Shown: one piece after another, positions 45,815-54,207 of the stretch
Layout of the letters: each line of letters begins with the position of its first letter
How positions within the stretch are numbered: the first letter of the stretch is position 1
Assembly (NCBI RefSeq): GCF_030160295.1
Contig: NZ_BSOB01000025.1
Span: forward strand, 158,305-222,304
Length of the DNA stretch: 64,000 bases
Direction of reading: 5' to 3'
Source: Dyella acidisoli
GTDB lineage: Bacteria; Pseudomonadota; Gammaproteobacteria; Xanthomonadales; Rhodanobacteraceae
The notes under the pieces: generated by a model
What the model saw: only the letters and a program-made list of their open reading frames with translations
What the model was told of the DNA's origin: nothing
Database searches by the model: none
Position numbers and translations under genes: made by a program

Positions 45815-46986
45815 AAACCACGCTTACCGTCTTCTTCAAGGAAGTAAAGGAAAATTTGCGCGATCGGCGCACGGTTCTCAGTGCGCTGATCTTCGGTCCA
45901 CTGCTGGGGCCGTTCCTGTTTATGATGGTCACGAACACCGCGCTTACGCGTGAGCTAAACAAGGCTGATCAGCCCATCAAGGTGCCCGTGATCGGCGCGC
46001 AATATGCGCCAAACCTGATTGCGGCACTCAGGCAGCAAGGTTTGGTGCCGTTGCAGGCCATCGACGATCCTGAAACAGCCGTACGCAACCGCGACGCCGA
46101 TGCGGTGCTGCGCATCCCCCAGGGTTTTGGTACATCTTGGCGCAAGGGCGAGACGTCCCAGGTTGAATTGATCTACGACTCTTCGCAAAGAGACAGCGAT
46201 AGCTCGGTTGGGCGGCTAAAGTCCATGCTGGAAAGTTACAGCCGACGCGAAGGGGTGATGCGACTGGTGGCGCGCGGTCTTTCGCCCACCATGATGGCGC
46301 CGTTATCGGTTGACGAGCGCGACCAGTCCACGCCGCAATCCCGTGCGATCGTGATATTTGGATTTCTGCCTTACTTCTTCGTGCTTGCCGTACTCGTAGG
46401 GGGCATGTCCCTGGCGAACGATCTGACTGCCGGTGAGCGTGAGCGGCAGTCGCTGGAGCCGTTGTTTGCCAATCCTGTCGCGCGCTGGAAGATTTTGCTC
46501 GGCAAGCTTGGTGCCATAGGTACGTTCTCGCTGATGAGCCTGTTCATCAGCGTGGCCGCATTTGCTGTATCCGGCAAGTTGATGCCGGCCGAGCGTTTGG
46601 GCATGGTCATTGACCTGGGATTTTCCTTCGCCTGGCGGGTAGTGTTGATGATGCTGCCATTGGTGATGCTGCTTGCTGCATTGCAAACCCTGGTGGCGGC
46701 CTTTGCGAAAAGCTATCGCGAGGCACAGACCTATCAAAGCATCCTGATGATGGTGCCGATCATTCCGACCATGCTGCTGTCCATCATGCCTGTAAAGGTT
46801 GCCGACTGGATGTATGACATACCTTTGCTTGGGCAGCAGGTGGGCATCATGCGCCTGCTGCGCGGTGAGTCTGTATCGGCGATGCAGATGTCGCACTGCG
46901 TGGTTGCAGGTGTGGTCGTGGCGATGCTGGTGATCTTGATTACGGCGTGGGTCTATCGCTCGGAGCGTTTGGCTATTTCAGCGTAA
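45811..46986 (+). CDS. ABC-2 type permease (NatB-like)
   Basis: A 391-residue membrane subunit. It begins TLTVFFKEVKENLRDRRTVLSALIFGPLLGPFLFMMV (first helix about 23-42), then a large extracytoplasmic domain of about 130 residues (VPVIGAQYAPNLIAALRQQGL...). Five helices fill residues 180-385, including YFFVLAVLVGGMSLANDLTAGERERQSLEPLFANPV. This matches the NatB/YhaP-type ABC-2 architecture. It is the last gene of the cassette and is followed within 10 bases by a repeat element. Confidence 0.86.
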   Translation: MKTTLTVFFKEVKENLRDRRTVLSALIFGPLLGPFLFMMVTNTALTRELNKADQPIKVPVIGAQYAPNLIAALRQQGLVPLQAIDDPETAVRNRDADAVLRIPQGFGTSWRKGETSQVELIYDSSQRDSDSSVGRLKSMLESYSRREGVMRLVARGLSPTMMAPLSVDERDQSTPQSRAIVIFGFLPYFFVLAVLVGGMSLANDLTAGERERQSLEPLFANPVARWKILLGKLGAIGTFSLMSLFISVAAFAVSGKLMPAERLGMVIDLGFSFAWRVVLMMLPLVMLLAALQTLVAAFAKSYREAQTYQSILMMVPIIPTMLLSIMPVKVADWMYDIPLLGQQVGIMRLLRGESVSAMQMSHCVVAGVVVAMLVILITAWVYRSERLAISA

Positions 46987-46993
46987 ACGGTGT

Positions 46994-47067
46994 TGTAGGT
47001 TGGGTTGGCGCAGCGTAACCCAACAGATTCGAGGCGGCATTGTTGGGTTACGCTGCGCTAACCCAAC
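46994..47067. repeat. GTAGGTTGG-family inverted repeat (copy 4)
   Basis: GTAGGTTGGGTTGGCGCAGC on the left faces ...TGTTGGGTTACGCTGCGCTAACCCAAC on the right, forming a long GGGTTNNCGCAGCGTAACCC hairpin pair. It lies between the ABC permease and a convergent hydrolase; its right end supplies that gene's last codons and TAG stop. Confidence 0.75.
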
Positions 47068-47918
47068 GATTGCTCGAGCAGCCATGCGGCCACGTCGTCC
47101 GGACGCTCCAGATGCAGATGATGTCCGCCATCCATGTATGACGTGACGATACGTGGTACTTGCTGTGCACGTACTTCCATCATCGCGCTTGGCAGATACG
47201 GCGTAACCGGTCTGGATAGCAAGAGTGCAGTAGGTGCTTCGATGCCGGCGATAAGTGCTCGGATCTGCGCTTCTGCCAGGCGCACTGCGCTAGGTCGCGT
47301 CAGGCGCGAATCGCTGCGCCAGCGATAGACGCCATCGACTGCAGCAATGCCGCGCTCCACGATGGGACGCGCCAGATCTGTACGCAGACCGCTGGCCACG
47401 GTGCGTGCGCTGATCGCTTGCTCCACGCTCGTAAACACTCGCAGCGATTTGCCGCTCGTGGCTGGTGCGGTGTAGGCATCGCGAAAGCGCTGCAAGGTAT
47501 GGGAGCCATCGTCGCCCAATGGGCCGAGCCCTTCGATCAGAAACAGGCGGTCGATGCGTTGCGGCGTGGCAGCTGCCGCCAGCGAGGCGATCCCCGCGCC
47601 CAGCGAATGGCCGAGCAAGGTGTAGCGCTCAAGTCCCAGTGCATCGGCTGCATTGATCACCGCGCTGACGTAATCGACGAAGTGATAGCTGATGCCTGCC
47701 GGCAAATGACTGGAATGCCCGTGGCCAGGCAATTCCAGCGCGATGAAGCGGAATCGCTCGGCCAGCTTCGGCGCGAGAAGAGCGAAGCTGCCAGCGTTGT
47801 CGAGCCAGCCATGCAAGGCCAGCAGTGGCGGCGCATCGGCTGCGCCCCAGATCTGCGCGGTAAGCGCAAGGTGATGGGAAAGAGTAATGCGTTGCTCTAT
47901 CGGAGCGTGTGCCTTCAT
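47058..47918 (-). CDS. Alpha/beta hydrolase
   Basis: ATG 47918 gives 286 residues. Hydrolase features: oxyanion HGWLDNAGSF (about 40-50), GHGHSSHLPAG, nucleophile elbow LLGHSLGAGIASLAA with Ser near 107, a cap, and the His in YMDGGHHLHLERPDDVAAWL near 263. It resembles small esterases or haloalkane-type hydrolases of unknown substrate. The start overlaps the hemH stop, so it is cotranscribed with ferrochelatase. The final residues S-L-G and the stop codon are encoded by a repeat element, so the original C-terminus may have been slightly different. Confidence 0.82.
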   Translation of the reverse strand: MKAHAPIEQRITLSHHLALTAQIWGAADAPPLLALHGWLDNAGSFALLAPKLAERFRFIALELPGHGHSSHLPAGISYHFVDYVSAVINAADALGLERYTLLGHSLGAGIASLAAAATPQRIDRLFLIEGLGPLGDDGSHTLQRFRDAYTAPATSGKSLRVFTSVEQAISARTVASGLRTDLARPIVERGIAAVDGVYRWRSDSRLTRPSAVRLAEAQIRALIAGIEAPTALLLSRPVTPYLPSAMMEVRAQQVPRIVTSYMDGGHHLHLERPDDVAAWLLEQSLG

Positions 47919-48973
47919 CAGGTCTTCCCGCCTGGCAAAAATTCGGGCCATCCCTGGGCGTGGCGCAACACCAGGGATGCCAGGCTGCCCACCTGTTCGT
48001 CGCTGTCATTGAGCGCTGGGATGTAACGCAACGCCTCGCCGCCGGCCGCGGTGAAGAACTCGCTGTTCTGCATGGCGATTTCCTCCAGCGTTTCCAAGCA
48101 ATCCACGGCGAAGCCAGGGCAGGCAACATCCAATCGCTTGATGCCTTCTCGCGCGAGACGTTTCACGGTTTCGTCTGTGTAGGGATGCAGCCAAGGCTCG
48201 CGTCCTACGCGTGACTGAAAGCTCAGAACGAGCTGCGATTCATCCAGTCCGAGCCGCTTGCGCAAGCTTTGTGCGGTGGCATTGCACTGGTGGAAATAGG
48301 GGTCGCCGGCATCGACGTAACGCTGCGGAATGCCATGAAACGACAGCAGCAGCTTGTCACCGCGGCCGTGCTGGGCCCACCAGCGTTCGATAGATTGCGC
48401 AAGCGCTTCGATGTGGCCGTCGTCGTCATGGTAATCGTTGACGATGCGCAGTTCCGGCGGCCAGCGCAGCTGCTTGATTGTGTCAGCCACTGCATCGATC
48501 ACCGAGCCGGTCGATGTGCCCGAATATTGCGGATACAGCGGCAGCACCAGCAGACGGCGTACCCCATCGCGCTGCATCTGCTCGATTTGCTTGCGTACCG
48601 ATGGTTCGCCATAACGCATGGCCAATCTCACCCGGATCGGGCCCTGTGCGAGCTGACGCAACTTGACCTGTAAAGCGGCGGCGAGCTTTTCCGAACCCGC
48701 TCGTAGCGGCGAACCTTCCGGCGTCCAGATCCGTGCGTAAGCATGCGCGGAGCGTGCTGGTCGAATGCGCAGGATCACACCATGCAAAATCAGCCACCAC
48801 AGCCAGCGCGGATATTCGATGACGCGTGGGTCGCCCAGAAATTCGGCCAGATACGGTCGCAGCGCGCGTGCCGTGGGGGCGTCCGGTGTGCCGAGGTTCA
48901 CAAGTAATACGCCAGCCTGGGCAGGTTGGTCGTAGGATGGGCCGGCAAGGCCGGTATAGTGGCTGCGTGGCAT
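47918..48973 (-). CDS. hemH: Ferrochelatase
   Basis: Inserts Fe2+ into protoporphyrin IX, the last step of protohaem synthesis. ATG 48973 gives 351 residues, normal length; a longer frame upstream would cross a repeat element. Motifs: GVLLVNLGTPDAPTARALRPYLAEFLGDPRVIEYPRW, PLYPQYSGTSTGSV near 145, catalytic His in LLLSFHGIPQRYVDAGDPY near 210, LSFQSRVGREPWLHPYTDE near 245 and CPGFAVDCLETLEEI. It overlaps the downstream hydrolase by one base. Confidence 0.95.
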   Translation of the reverse strand: MPRSHYTGLAGPSYDQPAQAGVLLVNLGTPDAPTARALRPYLAEFLGDPRVIEYPRWLWWLILHGVILRIRPARSAHAYARIWTPEGSPLRAGSEKLAAALQVKLRQLAQGPIRVRLAMRYGEPSVRKQIEQMQRDGVRRLLVLPLYPQYSGTSTGSVIDAVADTIKQLRWPPELRIVNDYHDDDGHIEALAQSIERWWAQHGRGDKLLLSFHGIPQRYVDAGDPYFHQCNATAQSLRKRLGLDESQLVLSFQSRVGREPWLHPYTDETVKRLAREGIKRLDVACPGFAVDCLETLEEIAMQNSEFFTAAGGEALRYIPALNDSDEQVGSLASLVLRHAQGWPEFLPGGKT

Positions 48974-49015
48974 CGAAGGCGATAGCGGCGGAATAGCCGA
49001 TCCAGTCTGCCACAA

Positions 49016-49175
49016 GAGCCTGTTTACGATCCCTGCGCAGCCCGCGTTGCGCTTGAGCGGTCGCCATGCGGCGGCGCGCGGCTTGACCAGACAGGCAGTC
49101 TGGCGCTGCGCCACGCGCCACCACCTGACAACCGCTCAAGCACAACGCGAACCACACAGGAATCGTAAATAGGCT
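49016..49175. mobile_element. 160-bp inverted-repeat (MITE-like) element
   Basis: Arms of about 50 bp: GAGCCTGTTTACGATCCCTG from 49016 and its imperfect complement ending at 49175, extending inward to CTTGAGCGG / CCGCTCAAG. The centre carries an inner hairpin CCAGAC-AGGCA-GTCTGG. No coding sequence. It lies between hemH and the SYLF gene and may carry or separate their promoters. Confidence 0.75.
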
Positions 49176-49244
49176 CTAGTGTTTCGTGCGAAGCCGGTAT
49201 CATCGCCCCGATCACGATCCAGTTATCAGAATCCGGAGCTGCCC

Positions 49245-49931
49245 ATGTTCAAAGTACTGCGTCGTCTATCGTTTGTTGCCCTTGCGCTGCTGCCTGCGGT
49301 TGCCGCGCATGCTGCGGACGATACGCCGGACCAGCGCGCACAAAGTGCCGTGCGCGTGCTCAACGAGATCGAGCAGGCACCAGACAAATCCATCCCGACC
49401 GATCTGCTGCGCAATGCCCGCGCCATCGCCGTCATTCCCGACGTGCTGAAGGTCGGCTTCGTATTCGGCGGCCGTCGCGGCGAAGGTCTGATCTCGGTGA
49501 AGAATCCGGACGGCACCTGGTCCAATCCCAGCTTCATCTCCTTTGGCGGTGGCAGCGTGGGTTTCCAGATCGGCGTGTCCAAGACCGATGTGGTGCTGGT
49601 GTTCCGCACGCAGCGCGGCGTGGATAACATCGTCAACGGCAAGTTCACGCTAGGCGCGGATGCCTCCGCGGCAGCGGGTCCGGTAGGCCGCACAGCATCG
49701 GCCGCCACGGACCAGCAGCTGAAGGCGGAGATCTACTCCTATTCGCGCGCCCGCGGCCTGTTTGCAGGCGTGGCGCTGGATGGTTCGGTGATCAAGATCG
49801 ACTACGACGCCAACGCACAGGTCTATGGCCAGGGCATCACCCCGCGGCGCATCTTCGAAGGCGGGGTAGGTAACGTTCCGGCGGCGGTCGTGCATTTCCG
49901 TGACGCCCTGGAGGAGTACACTTCGAAGTAG
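49245..49931 (+). CDS. SYLF (YSC84) domain lipid-binding protein, secreted
   Basis: ATG 49245, with CCGGAGC upstream, gives 228 residues. The signal peptide ends AAHA (residue about 21). The SYLF domain covers most of the rest: [72 protein letters not shown] and [20 protein letters not shown]. In eukaryotes the domain binds phosphoinositides; in bacteria related proteins are periplasmic and often stress-induced. No operon partner is evident, since tatA is about 90 bases away. Confidence 0.87.
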   Translation: MFKVLRRLSFVALALLPAVAAHAADDTPDQRAQSAVRVLNEIEQAPDKSIPTDLLRNARAIAVIPDVLKVGFVFGGRRGEGLISVKNPDGTWSNPSFISFGGGSVGFQIGVSKTDVVLVFRTQRGVDNIVNGKFTLGADASAAAGPVGRTASAATDQQLKAEIYSYSRARGLFAGVALDGSVIKIDYDANAQVYGQGITPRRIFEGGVGNVPAAVVHFRDALEEYTSK

Positions 49932-50020
49932 GACTGCGCGACGCGCGCCCTTCACATTACGGAAGGCCGGCGCCTGCACTCCCGCAGGCGCAGATGGCAG
50001 GACTCCGCAACGAGGTTCTC

Positions 50021-50272
50021 ATGGGTTTGGACAGCATTTGGCATTGGGCGATCCTGCTCGTCATCATTCTGCTGGTATTCGGTACCGGCAAGCTGACGCG
50101 GGTCGGCTCCGACCTCGGTAACGCCGTGCGCGGCTTCAAGAAGGCCATGCAGGGCGACGAGGACGAGGAAAAGCGCAAGGCGCAGGAGAAGGAGAAGCTG
50201 CAGGCCGATCCGCCGCTCGGCACCGGTAGCTCGACCGGTCAGCAGCAGCGCGATTCCAGCGAAACCAAGTAA
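50021..50272 (+). CDS. tatA: Sec-independent translocase subunit TatA
   Basis: Forms the pore of the twin-arginine pathway. ATG 50021, with GAGG upstream, gives 83 residues: membrane helix [25 protein letters not shown], then the amphipathic helix [18 protein letters not shown] and an acidic/basic tail [13 protein letters not shown], ending in a Ser/Gln-rich stretch. In most relatives tatB follows closely; here a 314-bp repeat element starts four bases after the stop. Confidence 0.93.
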   Translation: MGLDSIWHWAILLVIILLVFGTGKLTRVGSDLGNAVRGFKKAMQGDEDEEKRKAQEKEKLQADPPLGTGSSTGQQQRDSSETK

Positions 50273-50275
50273 GTA

Positions 50276-50589
50276 GGGATGCTCTGACCAATTCTGCGTG
50301 GGTGGCATGATGACCAGAAGGCTCGCAGGGTGCGTTGCGCGGCGCAGGGAAGACTGGCCGTCTTTTCAAGCTGCGCGACGCAGCATGCGGGCCTTCTGGT
50401 CATCACCCTCCGGGCCGTTCCTGTCTGTCCGCATCTCTTCGGTCCATCGTCTCGACAGACGGCCAGTCTGCCTTCCTCGCTCCTCAAAGCCAGGTACATC
50501 CATGTACCCTCCCCGCGTGCGCCGATGGCCCTGTGATCTGCGAACAGACAGGAACGGTGACGCCTACGTAGAATTGGTCAGAGCATCCC
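50276..50589. mobile_element. 314-bp inverted-repeat element between tatA and tatB
   Basis: The two 29-bp ends (50276-50304 and 50561-50589; left end begins GGGATGCTCTGACCAATTCT) are inverted repeats with three mismatches. Inside lie a second pair (CTGTCTGTCCGCA / CTGCGAACAGACAG), the hairpin CAGACGGCCAGTCTG, and GGTACA-TCCA-TGTACC in the shared core. A 98-bp element is nested at 50308-50405. The family also occurs at 63033-63239 without the nested part. Confidence 0.8.
50308..50405. mobile_element. 98-bp nested inverted-repeat element
   Basis: Ends TGATGACCAGAAGGCTCGCA (50308-50327) and the complement of TGATGACCAGAAGGCCCGCA (50386-50405), one mismatch in 20. The centre holds AAGAC-TGGCC-GTCTT. 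It is absent at the corresponding position of the 63033 copy, which shows it as a later insertion or the other as a deletion derivative. Confidence 0.65.
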
Positions 50590-50602
50590 AAGGATTGTCT
50601 TC

Positions 50603-50965
50603 ATGATCGAGATCAGCCTCGGCAAGCTGATGTTGCTGGCGTTGATCGCGCTGATCGTGCTCGGCCCCGAAAAACTTCCGCAGGCTGCGCGCACGGCAGG
50701 CGCTTTGATGCGCCGACTGCGCTCGGGCTGGGAGAGCGTGCGCGCCGAAGTGGAGCGTGAACTGGAAATCGAAGAACTCAAGCGCACTGCGCGCGAGGCG
50801 GCAGCGCGTGCCGAAGCCATGCAGGCCGAGATGAACAAAGCCGCTCGCGATACGCGCGAACAAGTTGCCGCCACGACTACGGAAGTGCGTGACAGCATCG
50901 CTGACGTGCAAAAGGAACTCGCGTCCGCCGATGCGACCAAGGAAACACCTCATGGCGACGCCTGA
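50603..50965 (+). CDS. tatB: Sec-independent translocase subunit TatB
   Basis: Forms the substrate receptor with TatC. The 120-residue protein begins MIEISLGKLMLLALIALIVLGPEKLPQAARTAGALMRRLR, the short TatB helix with the conserved Glu and the LGPEKLP hinge, followed by a long amphipathic/coiled-coil region (REAAARAEAMQAEMNKAARDTREQVAATTTEVRDS). Its end overlaps tatC by 14 bases. It is 330 bases from tatA because of the intervening element, so it might need read-through or its own promoter. Confidence 0.93.
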   Translation: MIEISLGKLMLLALIALIVLGPEKLPQAARTAGALMRRLRSGWESVRAEVERELEIEELKRTAREAAARAEAMQAEMNKAARDTREQVAATTTEVRDSIADVQKELASADATKETPHGDA

Positions 50966-51713
50966 TTCCGAAACAAATTTGCAGGAAGGCCTGTTCTCGC
51001 ACCTGCTCGAGCTGCGTTCGCGCTTGATCAAGGCGATTCTTGCGCTAGCCATCGTGTTGGCTGCGCTGGTGCCGTTTGCGAACCGTCTTTATGCATGGCT
51101 CGCGGCACCGTTGGTTTCGCGTTTGCCGGAAGGCGCGCACTTGATCGCCACCGAAGTCGCCAGCCCGTTCATCACTCCACTGAAGCTGGCTTTCTACGCG
51201 GCGCTGTTTATCAGCATGCCGGTGATCCTGTATCAGTTGTGGGCGTTCGTGAGCCCCGGTCTCTATAAACACGAAAAGCGCCTGGCGCGACCATTGCTGG
51301 TGGCAGCGCTGATCCTGTTCTACATCGGCGGTGCGTTTGCGTATTTCCTGGTGTTGCCAGCAGCGTTCCGCTTCCTGACGGCGGTCACGCCGCAAGGCGT
51401 GGAAATGATGACGGACATCACGCATTACCTTGATTTCGTGATGCTGATGTTCTTCGCCTTCGGCCTGTGTTTCGAAGTACCGGTAGCTGTTGTGGTGCTG
51501 GCGGCCGTGGGTGTCGTCGATCTCGACAAGTTGCGCAAGGGGCGGCGCTACGCGGTCGTCGGTGCGTTTGCCATCGCTGCCGTGGTTACACCGCCGGATA
51601 TCACCTCGATGATCATGCTGGCCATTCCCATGTGCCTGCTTTACGAAATCGGCATTCTCGCCGTGCGTTGGCTGCTGAAGCCGAATGCGGCGGATGCGCC
51701 GTCCCATCCATGA
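50952..51713 (+). CDS. tatC: Sec-independent translocase subunit TatC
   Basis: Core receptor of the twin-arginine translocase, with six membrane helices. ATG 50952 lies inside the end of tatB and gives 253 residues. The family signatures are FSHLLELRSRLIKAILALAIV (Glu near 19), YQLWAFVSPGLYKHEKRLARPLL and FGLCFEVPVAVVVLAAVGVVDLDKLRKGRRYAVVGAFAIAAVVTPPDITSMIMLAIP. It overlaps the methyltransferase gene by four bases. Confidence 0.95.
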   Translation: MATPDSETNLQEGLFSHLLELRSRLIKAILALAIVLAALVPFANRLYAWLAAPLVSRLPEGAHLIATEVASPFITPLKLAFYAALFISMPVILYQLWAFVSPGLYKHEKRLARPLLVAALILFYIGGAFAYFLVLPAAFRFLTAVTPQGVEMMTDITHYLDFVMLMFFAFGLCFEVPVAVVVLAAVGVVDLDKLRKGRRYAVVGAFAIAAVVTPPDITSMIMLAIPMCLLYEIGILAVRWLLKPNAADAPSHP

Positions 51714-52918
51714 TGAATCCCTCTAAGACGTCCCGTCTTCCTGAGCCGGCTGCTGACGAGCTCGCCCATTCCGAACGCCTTCTGCAGCACTTGCGTGAAA
51801 CGATCGCCGCACACGGCCCGATGCCGTTTTCGCAGTACATGGAGCGCTGTTTGTATGCGCCTGGGCTCGGTTACTACAGTGCCGGCAAGACTAAGTTCGG
51901 TGAGGCTGGCGATTTTGTTACCGCGCCGGAGTTAGGTGATCTGTTTGCGCGCTGCGTCGCCCATGCCGTGCAGCCCGTGCTGGCCATGTTGGGCGGCGAC
52001 GCGGATTTCCTCGAACTTGGTGGCGGTAGTGGTGCCTTTGCCGAGGCCGCATTGCTGGCGCTATCGGAAAACGATGCGCTACCGCGCCGCTATTTGATTC
52101 TGGAGCCGAGCGCCGATCTGCGCGAACGCCAGCGCGAGCGTCTCGGTGCAGTGCTGCCAGCAGACGTCATGGCGCGCGTTGCATGGATCGACCGTCCGCC
52201 TGAAGAGAATTGGCGCGGCATCCTGTTCGCCAATGAAGTGATCGATGCATTGCCGACTACGCGTTTCGTGATCCGCCACGGCGAGATTTACGAAGAGCAT
52301 GTGGCACTCGACGGCGAAGCACGTTTGTTGCGCGTGGATCGACCCGCTGATGCACTGGTAGCCAGCGCGGTACGTCATGTCGAACGTGATCTCGGTCGGG
52401 AATTCGAGGACGGCTATCGCTCGGAAATTCTCCCGCAGCTGCCCTATTGGATGCAGGCCATCGCCGGGTCGCTCGAAGCGGGGTTGATGCTTTTCATCGA
52501 CTACGGCTATGTCCGTCGTGAGTTTTATCTGCCGGAACGACAAGACGGCACATTGATGGCGCATTACCGCCATCGCGCGCACAACGATCCGCTGTTCCTT
52601 CCGGGCCTTAACGATCTCACCGCGTCCGTCGACTTCACTGCATTAGCTGAAGCAGGCAACAGCGCCGGTTTCGACGTGGCAGCGTATCTGTCTCAAGCAC
52701 AATTCCTGATCAGCGCTGGTTTGCAGGATGTCTTCGAGCGCGCTTATGAGCAGGCCGCCGACGATACCACCCGTCATCACCTCGCACAGCAAGTTCGAAA
52801 ACTCACTATGCCCGATCAGATGGGCGACCGTTTCCAGGCGATGTTGTTCGCGCGTGGGTTGGCGGCCTTGCCGTTGCCTGTCGATCTTCTGGCGGCGGAC
52901 CAGGGCGGACGTTTGTAG
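51710..52918 (+). CDS. MidA/NDUFAF7-type SAM-dependent methyltransferase
   Basis: ATG 51710 overlaps the tatC stop and gives 402 residues. N-terminal part: MPFSQYMERCLYAPGLGYYSAGKTKFGEAGDFVTAPELGDLFARCVA, the conserved MidA start, then the SAM site DFLELGGGSGAFAEAALLAL near residue 103 and LFANEVIDALPTTRF near 167. In mitochondria the homologue methylates an Arg of a complex I subunit. In bacteria the target is not settled. The C-terminus contains GLQDVFERAYEQA and MPDQMGDRFQAMLFARGL. Convergent with cca. Confidence 0.88.
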   Translation: MMNPSKTSRLPEPAADELAHSERLLQHLRETIAAHGPMPFSQYMERCLYAPGLGYYSAGKTKFGEAGDFVTAPELGDLFARCVAHAVQPVLAMLGGDADFLELGGGSGAFAEAALLALSENDALPRRYLILEPSADLRERQRERLGAVLPADVMARVAWIDRPPEENWRGILFANEVIDALPTTRFVIRHGEIYEEHVALDGEARLLRVDRPADALVASAVRHVERDLGREFEDGYRSEILPQLPYWMQAIAGSLEAGLMLFIDYGYVRREFYLPERQDGTLMAHYRHRAHNDPLFLPGLNDLTASVDFTALAEAGNSAGFDVAAYLSQAQFLISAGLQDVFERAYEQAADDTTRHHLAQQVRKLTMPDQMGDRFQAMLFARGLAALPLPVDLLAADQGGRL

Positions 52919-52958
52919 CGCTTAAATAATTCACGCGTGTTGCTTCATTGGACTGCCG

Positions 52959-54185
52959 TCAGCGGCTTGTTTTCGTCTCTGCAATCACCTGCACGCGCGC
53001 CTTCTCCATGGCTGCTCCTATTGCGGGACCTTGCAGCCCTTCCGCTACAAACGGCGCAGACGTGACGGACGCAGCCGCGTCGCGTGCAAGACGCAGATAC
53101 GCTGCTTGGGGATAGTCGTCTTGCTCGTGACCCAGCCTTCCGCGCTTGTCAGCCAAGCAGGTCGTTAGGAAGGTTTGCAGACGTTCCGGTCGGCGTAGCG
53201 CGTCGAGTGCCGTCAGCAGTTTCAGCACCGTCGCAGGTTTGAGTTCGAACGCACGGTGACAGTTGAGGTGCTCGCGGCACACCAGTTCGGCGAGTTCGGC
53301 GTATTCAGTGGGTACTTTCAAGCGCGCGGCCAGGGCGCGCAGTGGTTTTACGCCGCGATGTTCGTGACCGACGTGGCGGGGCAGTTCTTCCTTCGGCGTG
53401 AGCGCTTTGCCGAGATCGTGGGTGAGTGCGCAGAAGCCGATCAGGTCGTTGCCAGGCGCCAGTTTGGCTGCTGCATCCAACACCATTTCCTGATGGATGC
53501 CGGTATCGATTTCGGGATGGAATTCGGCGCGTTGCGGTACGCCGTACAGCGCATCGATTTCCGGAAACAGTACCGCCAGTGCGCCAGCCTCGCGCAACAC
53601 GCGTAAATAAGCAGAAGGCTGTGCTTCGCCGAGCGCTTTGCGCGTTTCCGCCCATACGCGCTCGGGCACGAGATGATCGACCTCGCCGTTGCGCACCATC
53701 TGCTGCAGCAGAGTCATGGTCTCGTCGGCAACCGTGAAACCGAGTGGTGCGAAACGCGCTGCGAAACGCGCCACGCGCAGCAGACGCACAGGGTCTTCCA
53801 CGAAGGCGGGGGAAACATGCCGCAAAATGCGCAGTTCGATGTCACGCGCACCGCCGTAAGGGTCGACCAACTTGCCTTGCTCGTCTTCCGCGATCGCGTT
53901 GATGGTGAGGTCGCGCCGGGCGAGGTCTTGCTCCAGCGTGACCTCGGGATCGGCGTGGAAGGTGAAGCCATGGTAGCCGCGCCCTATCTTGCGCTCGGTA
54001 CGGGCGAGTGCGAATTCCTCGTTGGTTTCGGGGTGCAGGAAGACCGGGAAATCCTTGCCCACGGGTCGATAGCCGAGGGCCAGCATATCTTCCGGACGCG
54101 CACCAACTACGACGTGGTCGTGGTCGATCACGGGGCGTCCCAGCAGTTTGTCACGGACCGCGCCGCCGACCAGGTAAGTACGCAT
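52959..54185 (-). CDS. cca: Multifunctional CCA tRNA nucleotidyltransferase
   Basis: Adds or repairs the 3' CCA of tRNAs; proteins of this type may also have phosphohydrolase activity. The 408-residue protein starts [29 protein letters not shown], a class II nucleotidyltransferase with the DxD motif (DHDHVV). [23 protein letters not shown] and the Arg/Asp template region follow ([17 protein letters not shown]). The C-terminal HD domain is visible as [29 protein letters not shown]. Length matches E. coli Cca (412). No overlapping gene on either side; its start is 22 bases from the epimerase stop. Confidence 0.93.
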   Translation of the reverse strand: MRTYLVGGAVRDKLLGRPVIDHDHVVVGARPEDMLALGYRPVGKDFPVFLHPETNEEFALARTERKIGRGYHGFTFHADPEVTLEQDLARRDLTINAIAEDEQGKLVDPYGGARDIELRILRHVSPAFVEDPVRLLRVARFAARFAPLGFTVADETMTLLQQMVRNGEVDHLVPERVWAETRKALGEAQPSAYLRVLREAGALAVLFPEIDALYGVPQRAEFHPEIDTGIHQEMVLDAAAKLAPGNDLIGFCALTHDLGKALTPKEELPRHVGHEHRGVKPLRALAARLKVPTEYAELAELVCREHLNCHRAFELKPATVLKLLTALDALRRPERLQTFLTTCLADKRGRLGHEQDDYPQAAYLRLARDAAASVTSAPFVAEGLQGPAIGAAMEKARVQVIAETKTSR

Positions 54186-54207
54186 GCCTTATTGTGCCAT
54201 GGCCGCT

